Shown: positions 6,789 through 15,445, counted from the first letter of the stretch. The stretch is DNA of 41,110 bases from Planctomycetota bacterium (GCA_030605475.1 JAUWIG010000049.1:1-41110); one strand, 5' to 3'. The notes: generated by a model from the sequence alone, not told the origin. A program made the numbers and translations.

Positions 6789-6816
6789 TTGGTGGTTCTA
6801 AGCGGCGCCTTATACT
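6789..6816 (+). promoter_or_regulatory. possible promoter of secretion operon
   Basis: TTGGTG (6789-6794), a 16-base spacer and TATACT (6811-6816) lie 66 bp before the GspE start codon. The call rests on motif match and position only. Confidence 0.4.
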
Positions 6817-6881
6817 TTTAAAAAAAGGCGACGGCAGTATTGTAGAAGCTTTGTGGTATATTGAAAATCCAGGGGGACTTT

Positions 6882-8531
6882 GTGGGTTTAAAGCCAAAAG
6901 ACAATTTGCGCGCGCGTGTTTCTACCGGAGCCCAGGCCGACTCCGCGCAAACAGTGTTTGTTAAAGGTGAAGCTGCCTTGGATGAAGATACAGCAAGGTC
7001 CATTGCCAAGAAGCACGGTGTTGATTTTATCAAGCTTTCTGAGGCGAATCTTTCGCCGCATATAGTCCGGCTCTTGCCGCAGTGGCTTGTTACTCAACAC
7101 CAGGTTATCGCTGTAGAGTTCAAAGAGGACACATTATATGTGGCAATGACCAACCCGCTGGATTTGCCTGCATTGGACCAGATAAACCTGGTGACGGGTT
7201 TCAATGTAAAACCAATGGTAGCTACCGAAAGGGAGATTATACAGGCTATCAGCCGGCATTACGGCGTTGAGCAGATGACCAAGCAGGACCTGGTTGATGT
7301 CAGATTCGACCAGGAGCAGTTGGAACAGCCGGATATGAGAGTTGAAGATTTAGTTCTGTCGAGTGAGGCGGGGCAAGTTGTTCGGCTGATAAGTTCCGTA
7401 ATGAAAGATGCTATAGATTCTGTTGCAAGTGATATTCATTTTGAGCCGGCCGGTGGTGAAATGTTTGTCCGCTTCCGTGTTGACGGAATACTGCACGATT
7501 GTTTAACGATTCCGGCAGTAATGAGAAAGGAAGTGACCTCGCGGGTTAAGGTTCTTGCCAAGCTGGATATTACCGAAAGGCGCAAGGCCCAGGATGGCCA
7601 CATTAATCTCAAGTACAAAGGAAATGACTACGACCTTCGGGTCTCGGTTGTGCCGACTATAGATGGGGAAAAAACAGTTATACGAATCCTCGACAAGAAC
7701 AGGCTGATAACCGACCTGACCGCGCTGGGCATTGGTACTGGAGAAAGGACGTTGGTCGAAAGTGCCATGAGCAGGCCGTACGGAATGGTTCTTGTAACAG
7801 GACCAACGGGCAGTGGAAAGACCACAACTTTATATGCTATGCTGCGCAACATCAATGCCATCGAAAAAAATGTTATCACAGTCGAAAATCCGGTGGAGTA
7901 CGAGCTGGACAGAATTAACCAGATACAGATAGACCCTAACAGCGGCGAGACGTTTTCGGGGGCATTGCGGTCGATACTCAGGCAGGACCCGGACGTGATA
8001 ATGGTCGGCGAAATAAGAGATTTTGAAACAGCGGAGATTGCTGTTCAGGCTGCGCTGACCGGCCATCTTGTTCTGAGCACATTGCATACAAATGATGCGG
8101 TAACCGCTGTCACCAGGTTAAGAGAGCTCGGCATTGCCTCGTTTCTTATAGCGTCGTGTGTTGTAGTGACGGCGGCACAAAGACTGGTCAGGAAAATATG
8201 TCCGGACTGTAAAGAGCCGTATCAGCCTGATGGAAAAATACTGAAATTATTGGGTGCAGACCAGCAGGAAGTCGGAGAATTTGTTCATGGCAAAGGCTGC
8301 AGCTATTGTTTCAACACCGGTTTCCGCGGCAGAGAGGGTGTGTTTGAAGTTCTCAAGGTCGATGACGATATTCAAAGTGCGATACTACGGGGCAAAAATG
8401 CATTGGAAATAAAAAAGATGGCTGTGGAAAAGGGGATGAAAACACTGCTGGATGCTGCGATGTTGAAAGTATCCGAAGGAAAAACGTGCGTTGAGGAAGT
8501 CAAGCGAGTAATGGCGCCGGAGAGATTTTGA
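6882..8531 (+). CDS. gspE: type II secretion / type IV pilus assembly ATPase GspE/PilB
   Basis: A cytoplasmic hexameric ATPase that powers pseudopilus assembly. I place the start at GTG 6882, seven codons inside a longer frame (TTG 6861), because AGGGGG at 6871-6876 sits 5 bases before it; this gives 549 residues. The N-terminal ~120 residues form the MshEN/GspE_N domain ('LYVAMTNPLDLPALDQI'). Walker A is GPTGSGKT (307-314), the Asp box is upstream ('VIRILD'), Walker B is 'DPDVIMVGEIRD' (369-380), and the His box is 'GHLVLSTLHTNDA'. Four zinc-binding cysteines are present as in GspE (C440, C443, C473, C476). The gene heads a run of nine tightly packed genes, and the next start overlaps its stop. 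No secretin gene is nearby. Confidence 0.97.
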   Translation: MGLKPKDNLRARVSTGAQADSAQTVFVKGEAALDEDTARSIAKKHGVDFIKLSEANLSPHIVRLLPQWLVTQHQVIAVEFKEDTLYVAMTNPLDLPALDQINLVTGFNVKPMVATEREIIQAISRHYGVEQMTKQDLVDVRFDQEQLEQPDMRVEDLVLSSEAGQVVRLISSVMKDAIDSVASDIHFEPAGGEMFVRFRVDGILHDCLTIPAVMRKEVTSRVKVLAKLDITERRKAQDGHINLKYKGNDYDLRVSVVPTIDGEKTVIRILDKNRLITDLTALGIGTGERTLVESAMSRPYGMVLVTGPTGSGKTTTLYAMLRNINAIEKNVITVENPVEYELDRINQIQIDPNSGETFSGALRSILRQDPDVIMVGEIRDFETAEIAVQAALTGHLVLSTLHTNDAVTAVTRLRELGIASFLIASCVVVTAAQRLVRKICPDCKEPYQPDGKILKLLGADQQEVGEFVHGKGCSYCFNTGFRGREGVFEVLKVDDDIQSAILRGKNALEIKKMAVEKGMKTLLDAAMLKVSEGKTCVEEVKRVMAPERF

Positions 8532-9736
8532 TGGCACAGTATCAATATACAGCTCGGGCTATTGACGACGATAAGGTGTTCAAGAGCACCTGCCACGCTG
8601 AGAGTGTGGGGATGGTGCGTTCGGAGTTTATACGGATGGGATACGTGGTGGATTCAATTATACCGCGAAAAACCGACCAGATATTCGGACAGCGTAAGAG
8701 GGTAAGACTGCAGGACGTTGTCAACATGTGCCGGCGATTTTCGGTAATGTATGGAGCGGGGCTGCACCTGCTGGATTGTTTATCTTCACTGTCGCGGGAA
8801 AACGAAAGCAAGGGGCTTTCGGATATTTTGCAGGATATACATAATAAAATCGCTCAAGGCAGCAACGTAGCGGAGGCGTTTTCCAAACATCCAAAGGTCT
8901 TTTCTCCTTTATTTGTCAATATGCTTCGGGCCGGCGAGACCGCAGGCAAGTTTGATTATGTGCTCGGGCAATTAGCAACGTACCTGGAGAAAGAGTACGA
9001 TTTGAGGAGAAAAATCCGGCAGGCTCTCGCGTATCCGCTTGTTGTTCTGGTTATGATTTTCCTGGTTGTCACGGCGATAATAATTTTTGTTGTGCCCGCT
9101 TTTTCAGAGGTCTATATGAAGCTGGGCGTAAAGCTGCCCGGCCCGACGATAATCCTCATTCTACTCAGTAATAATGCTATGTATATTTTCCCGTCCATAG
9201 TCGTTTTAGCAGCCGGGTTGTGGGCTCTGTATAGAAAGCTTCAGACAATACCTGCGGTGAAGAACCGCTTAGACAGAATAAAGCTTGCAATGCCAATGGT
9301 CGGAGCGGTTTACCACAGGATTACACTGCTTAAGTTTATGCGCACGTTAAGTATTATGATTACAGCCGGCATACACATATCCGATGCCATAGCTGTCGCC
9401 GGGGATGTTGCGGATAACGCTGTTGTCTCAGAAGCAACAGATATGATTCAGCGCAACATAAAACGTGGGGGCACAATTACCGAGGCAATAAAATTACACG
9501 GGTTTTTTCCACAAACTATCATACATGCATTTGCAACCGGAGAGGAAGCCGGAAGTCTGGGTGGGATGTTAGACAAATTTGCCAATGGAATTGAACAGGA
9601 GGTTGATGATGGAATAAAGAGACTCGTTACAAAGATAGAGCCGGTGTTAGTAATATTTTTGAGTTCAATTGTAGGCTTTATTTTGTTGGCTGTATATTTA
9701 CCGATTTTTGATTTGATGAGAGTGCTACATAAGTAA
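8531..9736 (+). CDS. gspF: type II secretion / pilus inner-membrane platform protein GspF/PilC
   Basis: The start ATG at 8531 overlaps the gspE stop (ATGA), giving 401 residues, the usual length. Two T2SF domains are visible. The first has 'RRFSVMYGAGLHLLDCLSSL', 'FVNMLRAGETAGKFDYVLGQ' and a membrane helix 'VVLVMIFLVVTAIIIFVVPAF'. The second has 'FMRTLSIMITAGIHISDAI', 'IIHAFATGEEAGSLGGMLD' and a C-terminal helix 'PVLVIFLSSIVGFILLAVYL'. A middle hydrophobic helix ('MYIFPSIVVLAAGLWALY') completes the three-helix topology. It forms the membrane base on which GspE drives pilin subunits into the pseudopilus. Confidence 0.97.
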   Translation: MAQYQYTARAIDDDKVFKSTCHAESVGMVRSEFIRMGYVVDSIIPRKTDQIFGQRKRVRLQDVVNMCRRFSVMYGAGLHLLDCLSSLSRENESKGLSDILQDIHNKIAQGSNVAEAFSKHPKVFSPLFVNMLRAGETAGKFDYVLGQLATYLEKEYDLRRKIRQALAYPLVVLVMIFLVVTAIIIFVVPAFSEVYMKLGVKLPGPTIILILLSNNAMYIFPSIVVLAAGLWALYRKLQTIPAVKNRLDRIKLAMPMVGAVYHRITLLKFMRTLSIMITAGIHISDAIAVAGDVADNAVVSEATDMIQRNIKRGGTITEAIKLHGFFPQTIIHAFATGEEAGSLGGMLDKFANGIEQEVDDGIKRLVTKIEPVLVIFLSSIVGFILLAVYLPIFDLMRVLHK

Positions 9737-9745
9737 CGTAAATGT

Positions 9746-9783
9746 GTGAGGCTTGAAAAGTCACCTGCTCCGACAAGCCCCAC
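9746..9783 (+). terminator. stem-loop between gspF and the major pseudopilin gene
   Basis: GTGAGGCTTG (9746-9755) pairs with CAAGCCCCAC (9774-9783) with one mismatch. It lies in the only real gap of the operon (9737-9819). No T-run follows, so it is more likely a processing or stability hairpin that raises pilin mRNA relative to gspEF than a full terminator. That role is inference. Confidence 0.45.
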
Positions 9784-9819
9784 AATTTGAAAAAGCAAGT
9801 ATTTCGTAAGGAAAGACAG

Positions 9820-10149
9820 ATGAAAGCGAGAAGAGGTTTTACTTTGATAGAAGTGCTGTTGGTGGTTCTGATTCTGGCTGTGCTGGCGTCAATAGTCGTT
9901 CCCAGAATTGCTGAGTCCACTGCTGACGCAAAGAAGGCCAAGTGCGCTGTTAACATTGCTAATCTGATATGCGCCATTGAGCTTTATGCGGTGAAGAATG
10001 ACGGAGCATACCCAGCGGACCAGGACGCATTTGATTCTCTCATTCTCAACAGTACCACGTACTTTCCGCATGGGACACCGGTTTGTCCATATGGGGATAG
10101 CTATGTCTATAACACAACTTTAAAGACGGTAACTGTCCATAGTCATTAA
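9820..10149 (+). CDS. gspG: major pseudopilin, GspG-like
   Basis: The start is ATG 9820, preceded by AAGGAAAG at 9808-9815; an upstream in-frame TTG at 9787 would add 11 residues. The protein has 109 residues. The prepilin signal is 'MKARRG', cleaved before 'FTLIEVLLVVLILAVLASIV', with the conserved Glu at position 5 of the mature protein. The C-terminal part has the compact GspG look ('IELYAVKNDGAYPADQDAFD', then 'YFPHGTPVCPYGDSYVYN'). It should be processed by a prepilin peptidase encoded elsewhere and polymerise as the pseudopilus shaft. It is shorter than the typical ~140-residue GspG. GspG is the best of several minor-pilin options. Confidence 0.88.
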   Translation: MKARRGFTLIEVLLVVLILAVLASIVVPRIAESTADAKKAKCAVNIANLICAIELYAVKNDGAYPADQDAFDSLILNSTTYFPHGTPVCPYGDSYVYNTTLKTVTVHSH

Positions 10150-10158
10150 GGTACGTGG

Positions 10159-10656
10159 TTGAAGCAAGAAAGTACGGTAATTGTGATACGAGGGCCTACT
10201 ACGGTTGGAACGGGCTTTACTTTGGCAGAGTTAATCCTGACTGTGGCTCTGCTGGCGATACTGGTAAGCATAGTTATCCCAAGGATTGGATGGGATGCGA
10301 TTGGCAAGGTGGAGTCAGAAACCGCCGCCCGGCAGTTCAGTGATTATCTCAAACTGGCCAGGTCCCTTGCCATAACACACGCCAGCAGTAACAGTGTAGG
10401 TTACGAGGTGGTTCTATCGCCATCTTATACGTCCTACAAGGTTATCGATGCTAACAGCCTGGATGATGTTAAAGGGCCCATAGATATACCCCAAGGCGTA
10501 GCTTGCAGTGGTGATAGTGAATTTCGCTTTACGCCTTTGGGTGATTTGCCGCAGGGCAGCAGTGAGCTGACGCTGCAGTTCTCCAAGGCGAATGATTGCG
10601 CGCTTGTCAGCGTTACGCCAATAGGAAGGATAAGAGTTAGAAAATGTGGGGATTAA
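10159..10656 (+). CDS. minor pseudopilin, GspH/FimT-like
   Basis: 165 residues from a TTG start with AAGG 7 bases upstream; the first gap after the major pilin is only 9 bp. The prepilin motif is 'VGTG' followed by 'FTLAELILTVALLAILVSIV', again with Glu5. Then comes 'DYLKLARSLAITHASSNSVGY', typical of the GspH/FimT helix-then-sheet fold, and a beta-rich tail. The 19-residue leader before the cleavage site is longer than usual. It is a minor tip or shaft component. The neighbouring downstream gene overlaps its end by 13 bp. Confidence 0.85.
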   Translation: MKQESTVIVIRGPTTVGTGFTLAELILTVALLAILVSIVIPRIGWDAIGKVESETAARQFSDYLKLARSLAITHASSNSVGYEVVLSPSYTSYKVIDANSLDDVKGPIDIPQGVACSGDSEFRFTPLGDLPQGSSELTLQFSKANDCALVSVTPIGRIRVRKCGD

Positions 10657-11096
10657 AACCAAAAGCATCTACCACGTTAGAGATAAAACGTTTGGCGTCT
10701 GTCCCCTGTTGGCGGGAACTTCTAACTGGGTTTACTTTGGTTGAGGTTCTGGCTTCGGTGGTAATCCTGGCCGGAACTATTGTTACTATTATTATGTACA
10801 CCGCAGACGGCCTGGCGGCGAGTAAGGAGATGGAACAAAGAACAAGGTCAACCCTGCTGGCTGAAAGTGAGATGGAAAAGATAAAAAACACTCTTCGCAA
10901 ATCGTTTGATACGGATTTTACCGCCTGGCCGAACGCGCTTGAAGGTAACTATCTTGCCAGCAGAACGGCGACGGATTTGAGCTCAACGCTGAAGACCATT
11001 GAAATTTCAGTTGGTTACGATACTAACGGCGATGGGACGCTTGGAACAGGTGAAATTATGATTACTGTGGCGACAAAAAATGTCAGAAGAAATTAG
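10644..11096 (+). CDS. minor pseudopilin, GspI-like
   Basis: 150 residues, starting inside the end of the previous gene. A 29-residue leader ends in 'LLTG', followed by 'FTLVEVLASVVILAGTIVTI', the class III prepilin signal with Glu5. The short body ('STLLAESEMEKIKNTLRKS') matches the GspI pattern in which the helix carries 'LAEssMe'. It should be part of the pseudopilus tip complex with the GspJ- and GspK-like proteins encoded next. Assignment to GspI rests on gene order and this motif. Confidence 0.82.
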   Translation: MWGLKPKASTTLEIKRLASVPCWRELLTGFTLVEVLASVVILAGTIVTIIMYTADGLAASKEMEQRTRSTLLAESEMEKIKNTLRKSFDTDFTAWPNALEGNYLASRTATDLSSTLKTIEISVGYDTNGDGTLGTGEIMITVATKNVRRN

Positions 11097-12531
11097 ATAT
11101 ACGAACAAAACATTAGCAAAGCCAGGTTTTACATTGGTTGAGCTGATACTGGTGGTCGCTATGATAGCTGTGGTAGGCCTTGCTATCGCAGGGCTGGTTC
11201 GCAGCAGTTACGAGGCCTGGAAGCTTGGCAGCGGCCGTTCGAGTTTGTTACAGGACGGCCGAGCGGCGATAGAGCAAATGGTTCGCGTCCTCCGGCAGGC
11301 CCAGAGATTTAGCTCTGTAAGCCCGTCAACCGACCAGGCCGGGTGTATAACGTTTACAGGCGTAAACGGCGTCGCCGAACAGTTCAAATTGAATACAGAT
11401 ACCAGCGAGCTTGAGTATGGTCAGCCGGGCGCTCTAAGTGCGTTAGCGGGGCCTGTGAGTAAGTTGGTGTTTACCTGCTACGATATAGATGCTAATAGTT
11501 TGACAGGAGCGGTTCAGGCCATCAGCATTCAGTCGGTGCATATCGAGGCGACATTTGTTGACGCCGAAGACAGTTCTATGGATTTCACACTCTCAGGCAG
11601 AGTCTTCTGCCCAAAAGATTTCCTGTATGTAGTAATAAATGAGATTATGTATAACCCGCCAGGCAGCGGCGATGCGGCAAACGAATGGGTAGAGCTTTAT
11701 AATTTTGGCGAGATGTCCGTTGATATGGACGGGTGGACAATATGGACAGGCAGCGAGGCTACTGCTGACCCATTGATACCGCATCCACAGTTTGGTAACG
11801 GCTCGACAATATTGCCGGCACAGGGGTATGCGGTAATAACCGCAGAAGATACGGAAGTTTATACCGAATTGATAACTAACGGGGGTTTCGAATCCAAACT
11901 CAAAACCGACTGGCAAATGGACAACTGGGATAGAACCAAATGGAACGCCCATGTCGGAAGCTATAAATTGGAAAGTGCTGCCGGCGGAGGGACCTGGGTG
12001 TATCAGGACATCGCGGTTCCTTCAAATTTTAACAGTTGCTTATTTATTTTCTGGGAAAAGACAACTGCTCCGGTTGGCCAGACGCAAATAACGGTAACGA
12101 TACGGAATCTAAGCGATCAAGTCCTCGCCACCGGCTACAGCGGCCAGATGCATTCAGACTGGACCTGTCATACGATGGACCTTACAGCATACGCCGGTCA
12201 GAGTATCAGGATACATTTTAGTACAAATAAAACTACCGGACAGGGTGTACTAATGCTCGATGATGTCTCTGTGGCATCTTCGTACGTGGACATAAATGCA
12301 GTCAGGCTCAGCGTTGATGACAATAAGATTGGGAATGGACTTGGAGATAATGCCGACACAGTGGCTGTTACCGATGGCAGTGCAGCAATTGATAGTGTTA
12401 CATACGATGACAGTTGGGGTGGGGACGGTGACGGAACAAGCCTGGCCAGAATCGACCCGCGAGGTGGTTCTAACGACCCTAATAATTGGCAGAGCGGGCC
12501 GGTAAATGGTACGCACGGTTCGCAGAATTAA
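11080..12531 (+). CDS. GspJ-like pseudopilin fused to lamin-tail-like domain
   Basis: 483 residues, over twice the length of GspJ. Residues 1-16 are the leader and 'FTLVELILVVAMIAVVGLAI' follows, with Glu5. About 25-180 is the GspJ-like part ('DGRAAIEQMVRVLRQAQRF'). From about 183 comes a lamin-tail (LTD) pattern: 'VVINEIMYNPPGSGD', 'NEWVELYNFGEMSVDMDGWT', 'ILPAQGYAVIT'. It is interrupted by a ~120-residue beta-rich insert resembling a carbohydrate-binding module ('ELITNGGFESKLKTDWQ', 'IRIHFSTNKTTGQGVLMLDD'). It then seems to finish with 'NADTVAVTDGSAAIDSVTYD' and 'GTSLARIDPRGGSND', a typical LTD ending. A pseudopilus subunit carrying this cargo could display a binding surface. It overlaps the previous gene by 17 bp. 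Confidence 0.85.
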   Translation: MSEEIRYTNKTLAKPGFTLVELILVVAMIAVVGLAIAGLVRSSYEAWKLGSGRSSLLQDGRAAIEQMVRVLRQAQRFSSVSPSTDQAGCITFTGVNGVAEQFKLNTDTSELEYGQPGALSALAGPVSKLVFTCYDIDANSLTGAVQAISIQSVHIEATFVDAEDSSMDFTLSGRVFCPKDFLYVVINEIMYNPPGSGDAANEWVELYNFGEMSVDMDGWTIWTGSEATADPLIPHPQFGNGSTILPAQGYAVITAEDTEVYTELITNGGFESKLKTDWQMDNWDRTKWNAHVGSYKLESAAGGGTWVYQDIAVPSNFNSCLFIFWEKTTAPVGQTQITVTIRNLSDQVLATGYSGQMHSDWTCHTMDLTAYAGQSIRIHFSTNKTTGQGVLMLDDVSVASSYVDINAVRLSVDDNKIGNGLGDNADTVAVTDGSAAIDSVTYDDSWGGDGDGTSLARIDPRGGSNDPNNWQSGPVNGTHGSQN

Positions 12532-12543
12532 ACAGAATTGGAA

Positions 12544-12975
12544 ATGAACAGAAGTAATAAATATAAGGCAAAGAAATACAGAGAGGGATTTATCCTCGTA
12601 CTGACAGTATTTACGACGGTAATGCTGGCAACTCTGGTTATAGGATTGCTGAATATAACGGCAATAGATTTGAACCTGGTTAAGAACCATATGTGTAGTA
12701 TGCAGGCCTATTACATCGCAGAAGCTGGAATCGCCGATGCAATAGACAAGATTCAACAAGGCACATCTACAACTACGCCGTGGGAGGAATATTTTCCTGC
12801 AGCGCCGGATAAATACAGCGTTGTTGTGGCACAGGGTCCGCCTGTAGTTATAACTTCTACGGGGCTTGCTGCGATTGCCAATTTTAGCAGGACGCTGGAA
12901 GTAGAGGTAAAGGTAAGTTCCGGCTTGCCGCCATATAAAGTGCGAATTAATAAGTGGAAGGAGAAAGTCTGGTGA
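12544..12975 (+). CDS. PilX/GspK-like minor pilin
   Basis: 143 residues from ATG 12544 (an in-frame TTG lies two codons earlier). The N-terminus is 'YREG' then 'FILVLTVFTTVMLATLVIGL', a PilX-N type hydrophobic segment that lacks Glu5, as GspK and PilX proteins do. 'MQAYYIAEAGIADAIDKI' is the characteristic 'A.yiAEAGi..A' motif of that group. The rest is short and beta-rich. GspK usually has over 300 residues, so this is a reduced version. It sits 12 bp after the GspJ-like gene, and its stop overlaps the next start (GTGA). Confidence 0.82.
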   Translation: MNRSNKYKAKKYREGFILVLTVFTTVMLATLVIGLLNITAIDLNLVKNHMCSMQAYYIAEAGIADAIDKIQQGTSTTTPWEEYFPAAPDKYSVVVAQGPPVVITSTGLAAIANFSRTLEVEVKVSSGLPPYKVRINKWKEKVW

Positions 12976-14525
12976 ACCGTGACAAATCCATACTGGGGAT
13001 ACATATAGATGACGATTTTCTAAATATCGTTCATCTGGAACGAACAGCAGACGGTCTGCGGGTTCACGGCTGGACTGTCGAGCCTTTAGAGGAAGGCGCT
13101 GTAAAAGAGGGTCTGATAGTTCAGGATGAGACAATCGCGCAAAAGATTCGTGACTTCCTCCAGGCAAATAAACTGAAGGCCCGTAGAGCAATAATGTCAC
13201 CATCATGTGCGACAGTAAGGTTGAAACCTTCGCAAGTTGCGGCACGAACAGACGAGCAGCTGCAAAAACAGGTTGAAGACCAGATAAGAAAATACGTTTT
13301 GTTTGGAAATGAAGAGACTGTCTTTGACTATTGTACATTTGAGGAGGTTGCTCGAGATTCCAGTAAGCGGACCGTGCTGGAAGCGGTTACGACCAGACGG
13401 ATAAGCGATGCTTGTTTGAGGGTTGCCAAACAAGCCCACCTGAACTTGATAGGAATTGAGCCTGCAATTCTTCCGATTATAAAACTCATCCCGATTTTGT
13501 CAGGACTGCTTGCAGACTCTGCCGGCGTTTCTTTGTTGTTGGCCCTGGACTCGGTGTCATGCAATATAAGCGTTTTCAAAGACGGCCTGCCGCAATTCTG
13601 CCAAAACTTCGGTGTCGGCGTAAAAGATGTATCACAGAATGAGGATAGTTTTATTTGCCTAACGGACCAGATGAAACCGATTCTGGAATTTTCACGCTCG
13701 CTCACCGTCCCTGCTTCGGCGGGGATAGTGCTGAGGGTTGCGGCAAGTTGCCACAGTGAACAGCTGCGCGGAATCGTCGGTAAAATGAAACAAAGTCTCG
13801 GCGGCGTGGCAGTTGAGCAAATCGAGCCCGCCTGGATAGCTGAGCACCTTTCTATTGAAAGCGCCAACGGAGGGGATTTGCCAATTTTTGCATTTGCTCT
13901 TGCCCTGATGACTCCTGGTATTTGGGAGTTTGCAGAGCAATTAACACCCTCCACCAAAAGCTTTGCTGTTGGGATAAATCTCGTATCGCAGGAATCGCTT
14001 GCCAGGCAGAGAACTCAGAAGGAAATGTCGCTTACGGCAAAAGCCATTGTGGTAGTGGTTTTGCTGTCCGTTGCGGCCATATATCCGCTTAAAATGAAGG
14101 CAAGAGCCATTGAAACCGCTTCGGCTGGGATTGAAGTAAAAGTTATGGAAACAGTGCCTATGAAGCAAAAAATAGTTAGCTTAACAAAGCAGAACAAAGA
14201 ATTGAACGAAAAGCTGTCAGCCTATGCTCTGGCTGGCCAGATGTTAACCGATGTTCCGTGGCCGCAAGCTCTGCGGGTTATAGGTAACAGTGTGCCTAAT
14301 GGGGTAAGAATAGTCGATATTTCAACAACCGATTCGGCAGATTTTACGCTGGTTGGAGAAGCGCTGGTTGAAAGTGATGTTCACAGGTTTGCAAAAAAGT
14401 TGCAGAACGCCGAGCTTATCGACACCGCCGAAGTAGAAGAAATAGAGTATGACAACAGTGATACTGTGATTATGGTTGACTATAAGATTACTTGCAAAAT
14501 ACAGTTACCGGAAGGCAATTTATGA
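12972..14525 (+). CDS. PilM-PilN fusion (GspL-like) assembly protein
   Basis: The start is GTG 12972: AAGGAG (12958-12963) lies 8 bases upstream and GTGA overlaps the previous stop. This gives 517 residues. Residues about 8-330 are an actin-like PilM domain ('SILGIHIDDDFLNIVHLERT', 'RRAIMSPSCATVRLKPS', 'GIEPAILPIIKLI'). A single membrane helix follows ('AIVVVVLLSVAAIYPLKM'), then a coiled segment and a PilN-type periplasmic fold ('WPQALRVIGNSVPNGVRIVD', 'FTLVGEALVESDVHRFAKKL'). This matches GspL of type II systems, a natural PilM-PilN equivalent that couples the ATPase to the inner-membrane platform. Confidence 0.88.
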   Translation: MNRDKSILGIHIDDDFLNIVHLERTADGLRVHGWTVEPLEEGAVKEGLIVQDETIAQKIRDFLQANKLKARRAIMSPSCATVRLKPSQVAARTDEQLQKQVEDQIRKYVLFGNEETVFDYCTFEEVARDSSKRTVLEAVTTRRISDACLRVAKQAHLNLIGIEPAILPIIKLIPILSGLLADSAGVSLLLALDSVSCNISVFKDGLPQFCQNFGVGVKDVSQNEDSFICLTDQMKPILEFSRSLTVPASAGIVLRVAASCHSEQLRGIVGKMKQSLGGVAVEQIEPAWIAEHLSIESANGGDLPIFAFALALMTPGIWEFAEQLTPSTKSFAVGINLVSQESLARQRTQKEMSLTAKAIVVVVLLSVAAIYPLKMKARAIETASAGIEVKVMETVPMKQKIVSLTKQNKELNEKLSAYALAGQMLTDVPWPQALRVIGNSVPNGVRIVDISTTDSADFTLVGEALVESDVHRFAKKLQNAELIDTAEVEEIEYDNSDTVIMVDYKITCKIQLPEGNL

Positions 14526-15445
14526 TACTCATAGAGACATTGGCAAAACTTGATGAGCCCAAAAGGATAGCGGCAGCTGTTTCGGCGGTACTGGCGATGA
14601 CCTGCATTTGCTATTATGCAATAACCAGGGACTTCGTAGTGAAACTATGGGCAACCAAGGCGAAGTACGCCAGTGTCCAGGCTGCGTACGCCGGTACTGA
14701 AAATCAGCGAGCTGATTTTTTGAATTTGCAAAAACAGCTTGAGGATAAAAAAAAGCAGCTTAAAGAACACGAGCGGAAATGTTTCAGCAGCGAGCAAGCT
14801 TTGCAGTTCTTCGAAAATATAAACACAATAGCACTGGAATATAAATTAAAACCCATATCGAGGATAATTTCCGCACCAAAGAAGCTTTCGGTTGACAAAG
14901 AAACCAAGCCACAACAGCAATTCCTGGAGACACAGTCGGCAAAGGTCACCGTCGCCGGCAATTATTCTGATATTGTTGAGTTTGTGAATAAGCTTACCGA
15001 CCGTCCACAGAAGGTTTGCATAACAAATTTGGATATAGCTTTGCCGCCGGGGGAGAAATTTAATCCAAGGGCATCATTCTCGATTTCTGTGCTTATCAAG
15101 CTTCTTGGCACACCCTCGCGTAAAACAAACATATCTACGAAAAATGACGTGGCCAACGCCACTGTTGCTGCCGGCTCTGAAACTGATGCACAGGTTCCAG
15201 TGTCCTATCCGACAGCGCTTCGTAATCCTATGCGATTCGGCTCGGCGGCGACTACTCAGCCCGAAGCCGGGAGACTAATCGTAAAAGGAATTCTCTATAG
15301 CCAGGACAACCCCTCCGCGGTTATTGGCAATCGAATAGTGCACAAGGGTGATAAAGTATTGGGGGCAACCGTTGTGAGAATAAATGAAGATAGCGTCGAA
15401 TTTGAAATGGACGGCAAAAGGTGGACGCAAAAAGTTCAACATTAA
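14522..15445 (+). CDS. PilO-PilP-like (GspM/GspC-like) inner-membrane protein
   Basis: The start is ATG 14522, overlapping the previous stop (ATGA); 307 residues. One N-terminal membrane helix ('IAAAVSAVLAMTCICYYAI') is followed by a coiled coil ('QLEDKKKQLKEHERK') and a PilO ferredoxin-like fold ('AKVTVAGNYSDIVEFVNKL', 'KVCITNLDIALPPG'). The C-terminal ~75 residues resemble PilP or GspC homology regions: 'LRNPMRFGS', 'RLIVKGILYSQDNPSAVIGN', 'VHKGDKVLGATVVRINEDSV'. In other bacteria this domain contacts the secretin, so the secretin should exist elsewhere in the genome. This is the last gene of the operon. 'GGGGACCACGCAAAATGGGA' (15448-15467) after it is a fragment of the repeat at 6637-6713. 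Confidence 0.85.
   Translation: MILIETLAKLDEPKRIAAAVSAVLAMTCICYYAITRDFVVKLWATKAKYASVQAAYAGTENQRADFLNLQKQLEDKKKQLKEHERKCFSSEQALQFFENINTIALEYKLKPISRIISAPKKLSVDKETKPQQQFLETQSAKVTVAGNYSDIVEFVNKLTDRPQKVCITNLDIALPPGEKFNPRASFSISVLIKLLGTPSRKTNISTKNDVANATVAAGSETDAQVPVSYPTALRNPMRFGSAATTQPEAGRLIVKGILYSQDNPSAVIGNRIVHKGDKVLGATVVRINEDSVEFEMDGKRWTQKVQH

Larger units (their letters stand above)
6104..6881. other. non-coding region with inverted repeats, between divergent genes
   Basis: No convincing gene; the 86-codon frame at 6349-6609 has no recognisable family. Two interleaved perfect inverted repeats stand out. GATAGCCAC (6135-6143) matches GTGGCTATC (6230-6238), and AAGTTGGG (6190-6197) matches CCCAACTT (6253-6260). 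They could pair alternatively in an RNA of either strand, perhaps the leader of the minus-strand regulator. 6637-6713 is a hairpin-bearing dispersed repeat. The promoter for the secretion operon is probably at 6789-6816. Confidence 0.6.

Noticed and set aside
12250-13338. 362-codon open frame on the minus strand
   Set aside because: It lies opposite three well-supported secretion genes and its composition (many Cys, Arg, His) is that of an antisense shadow.
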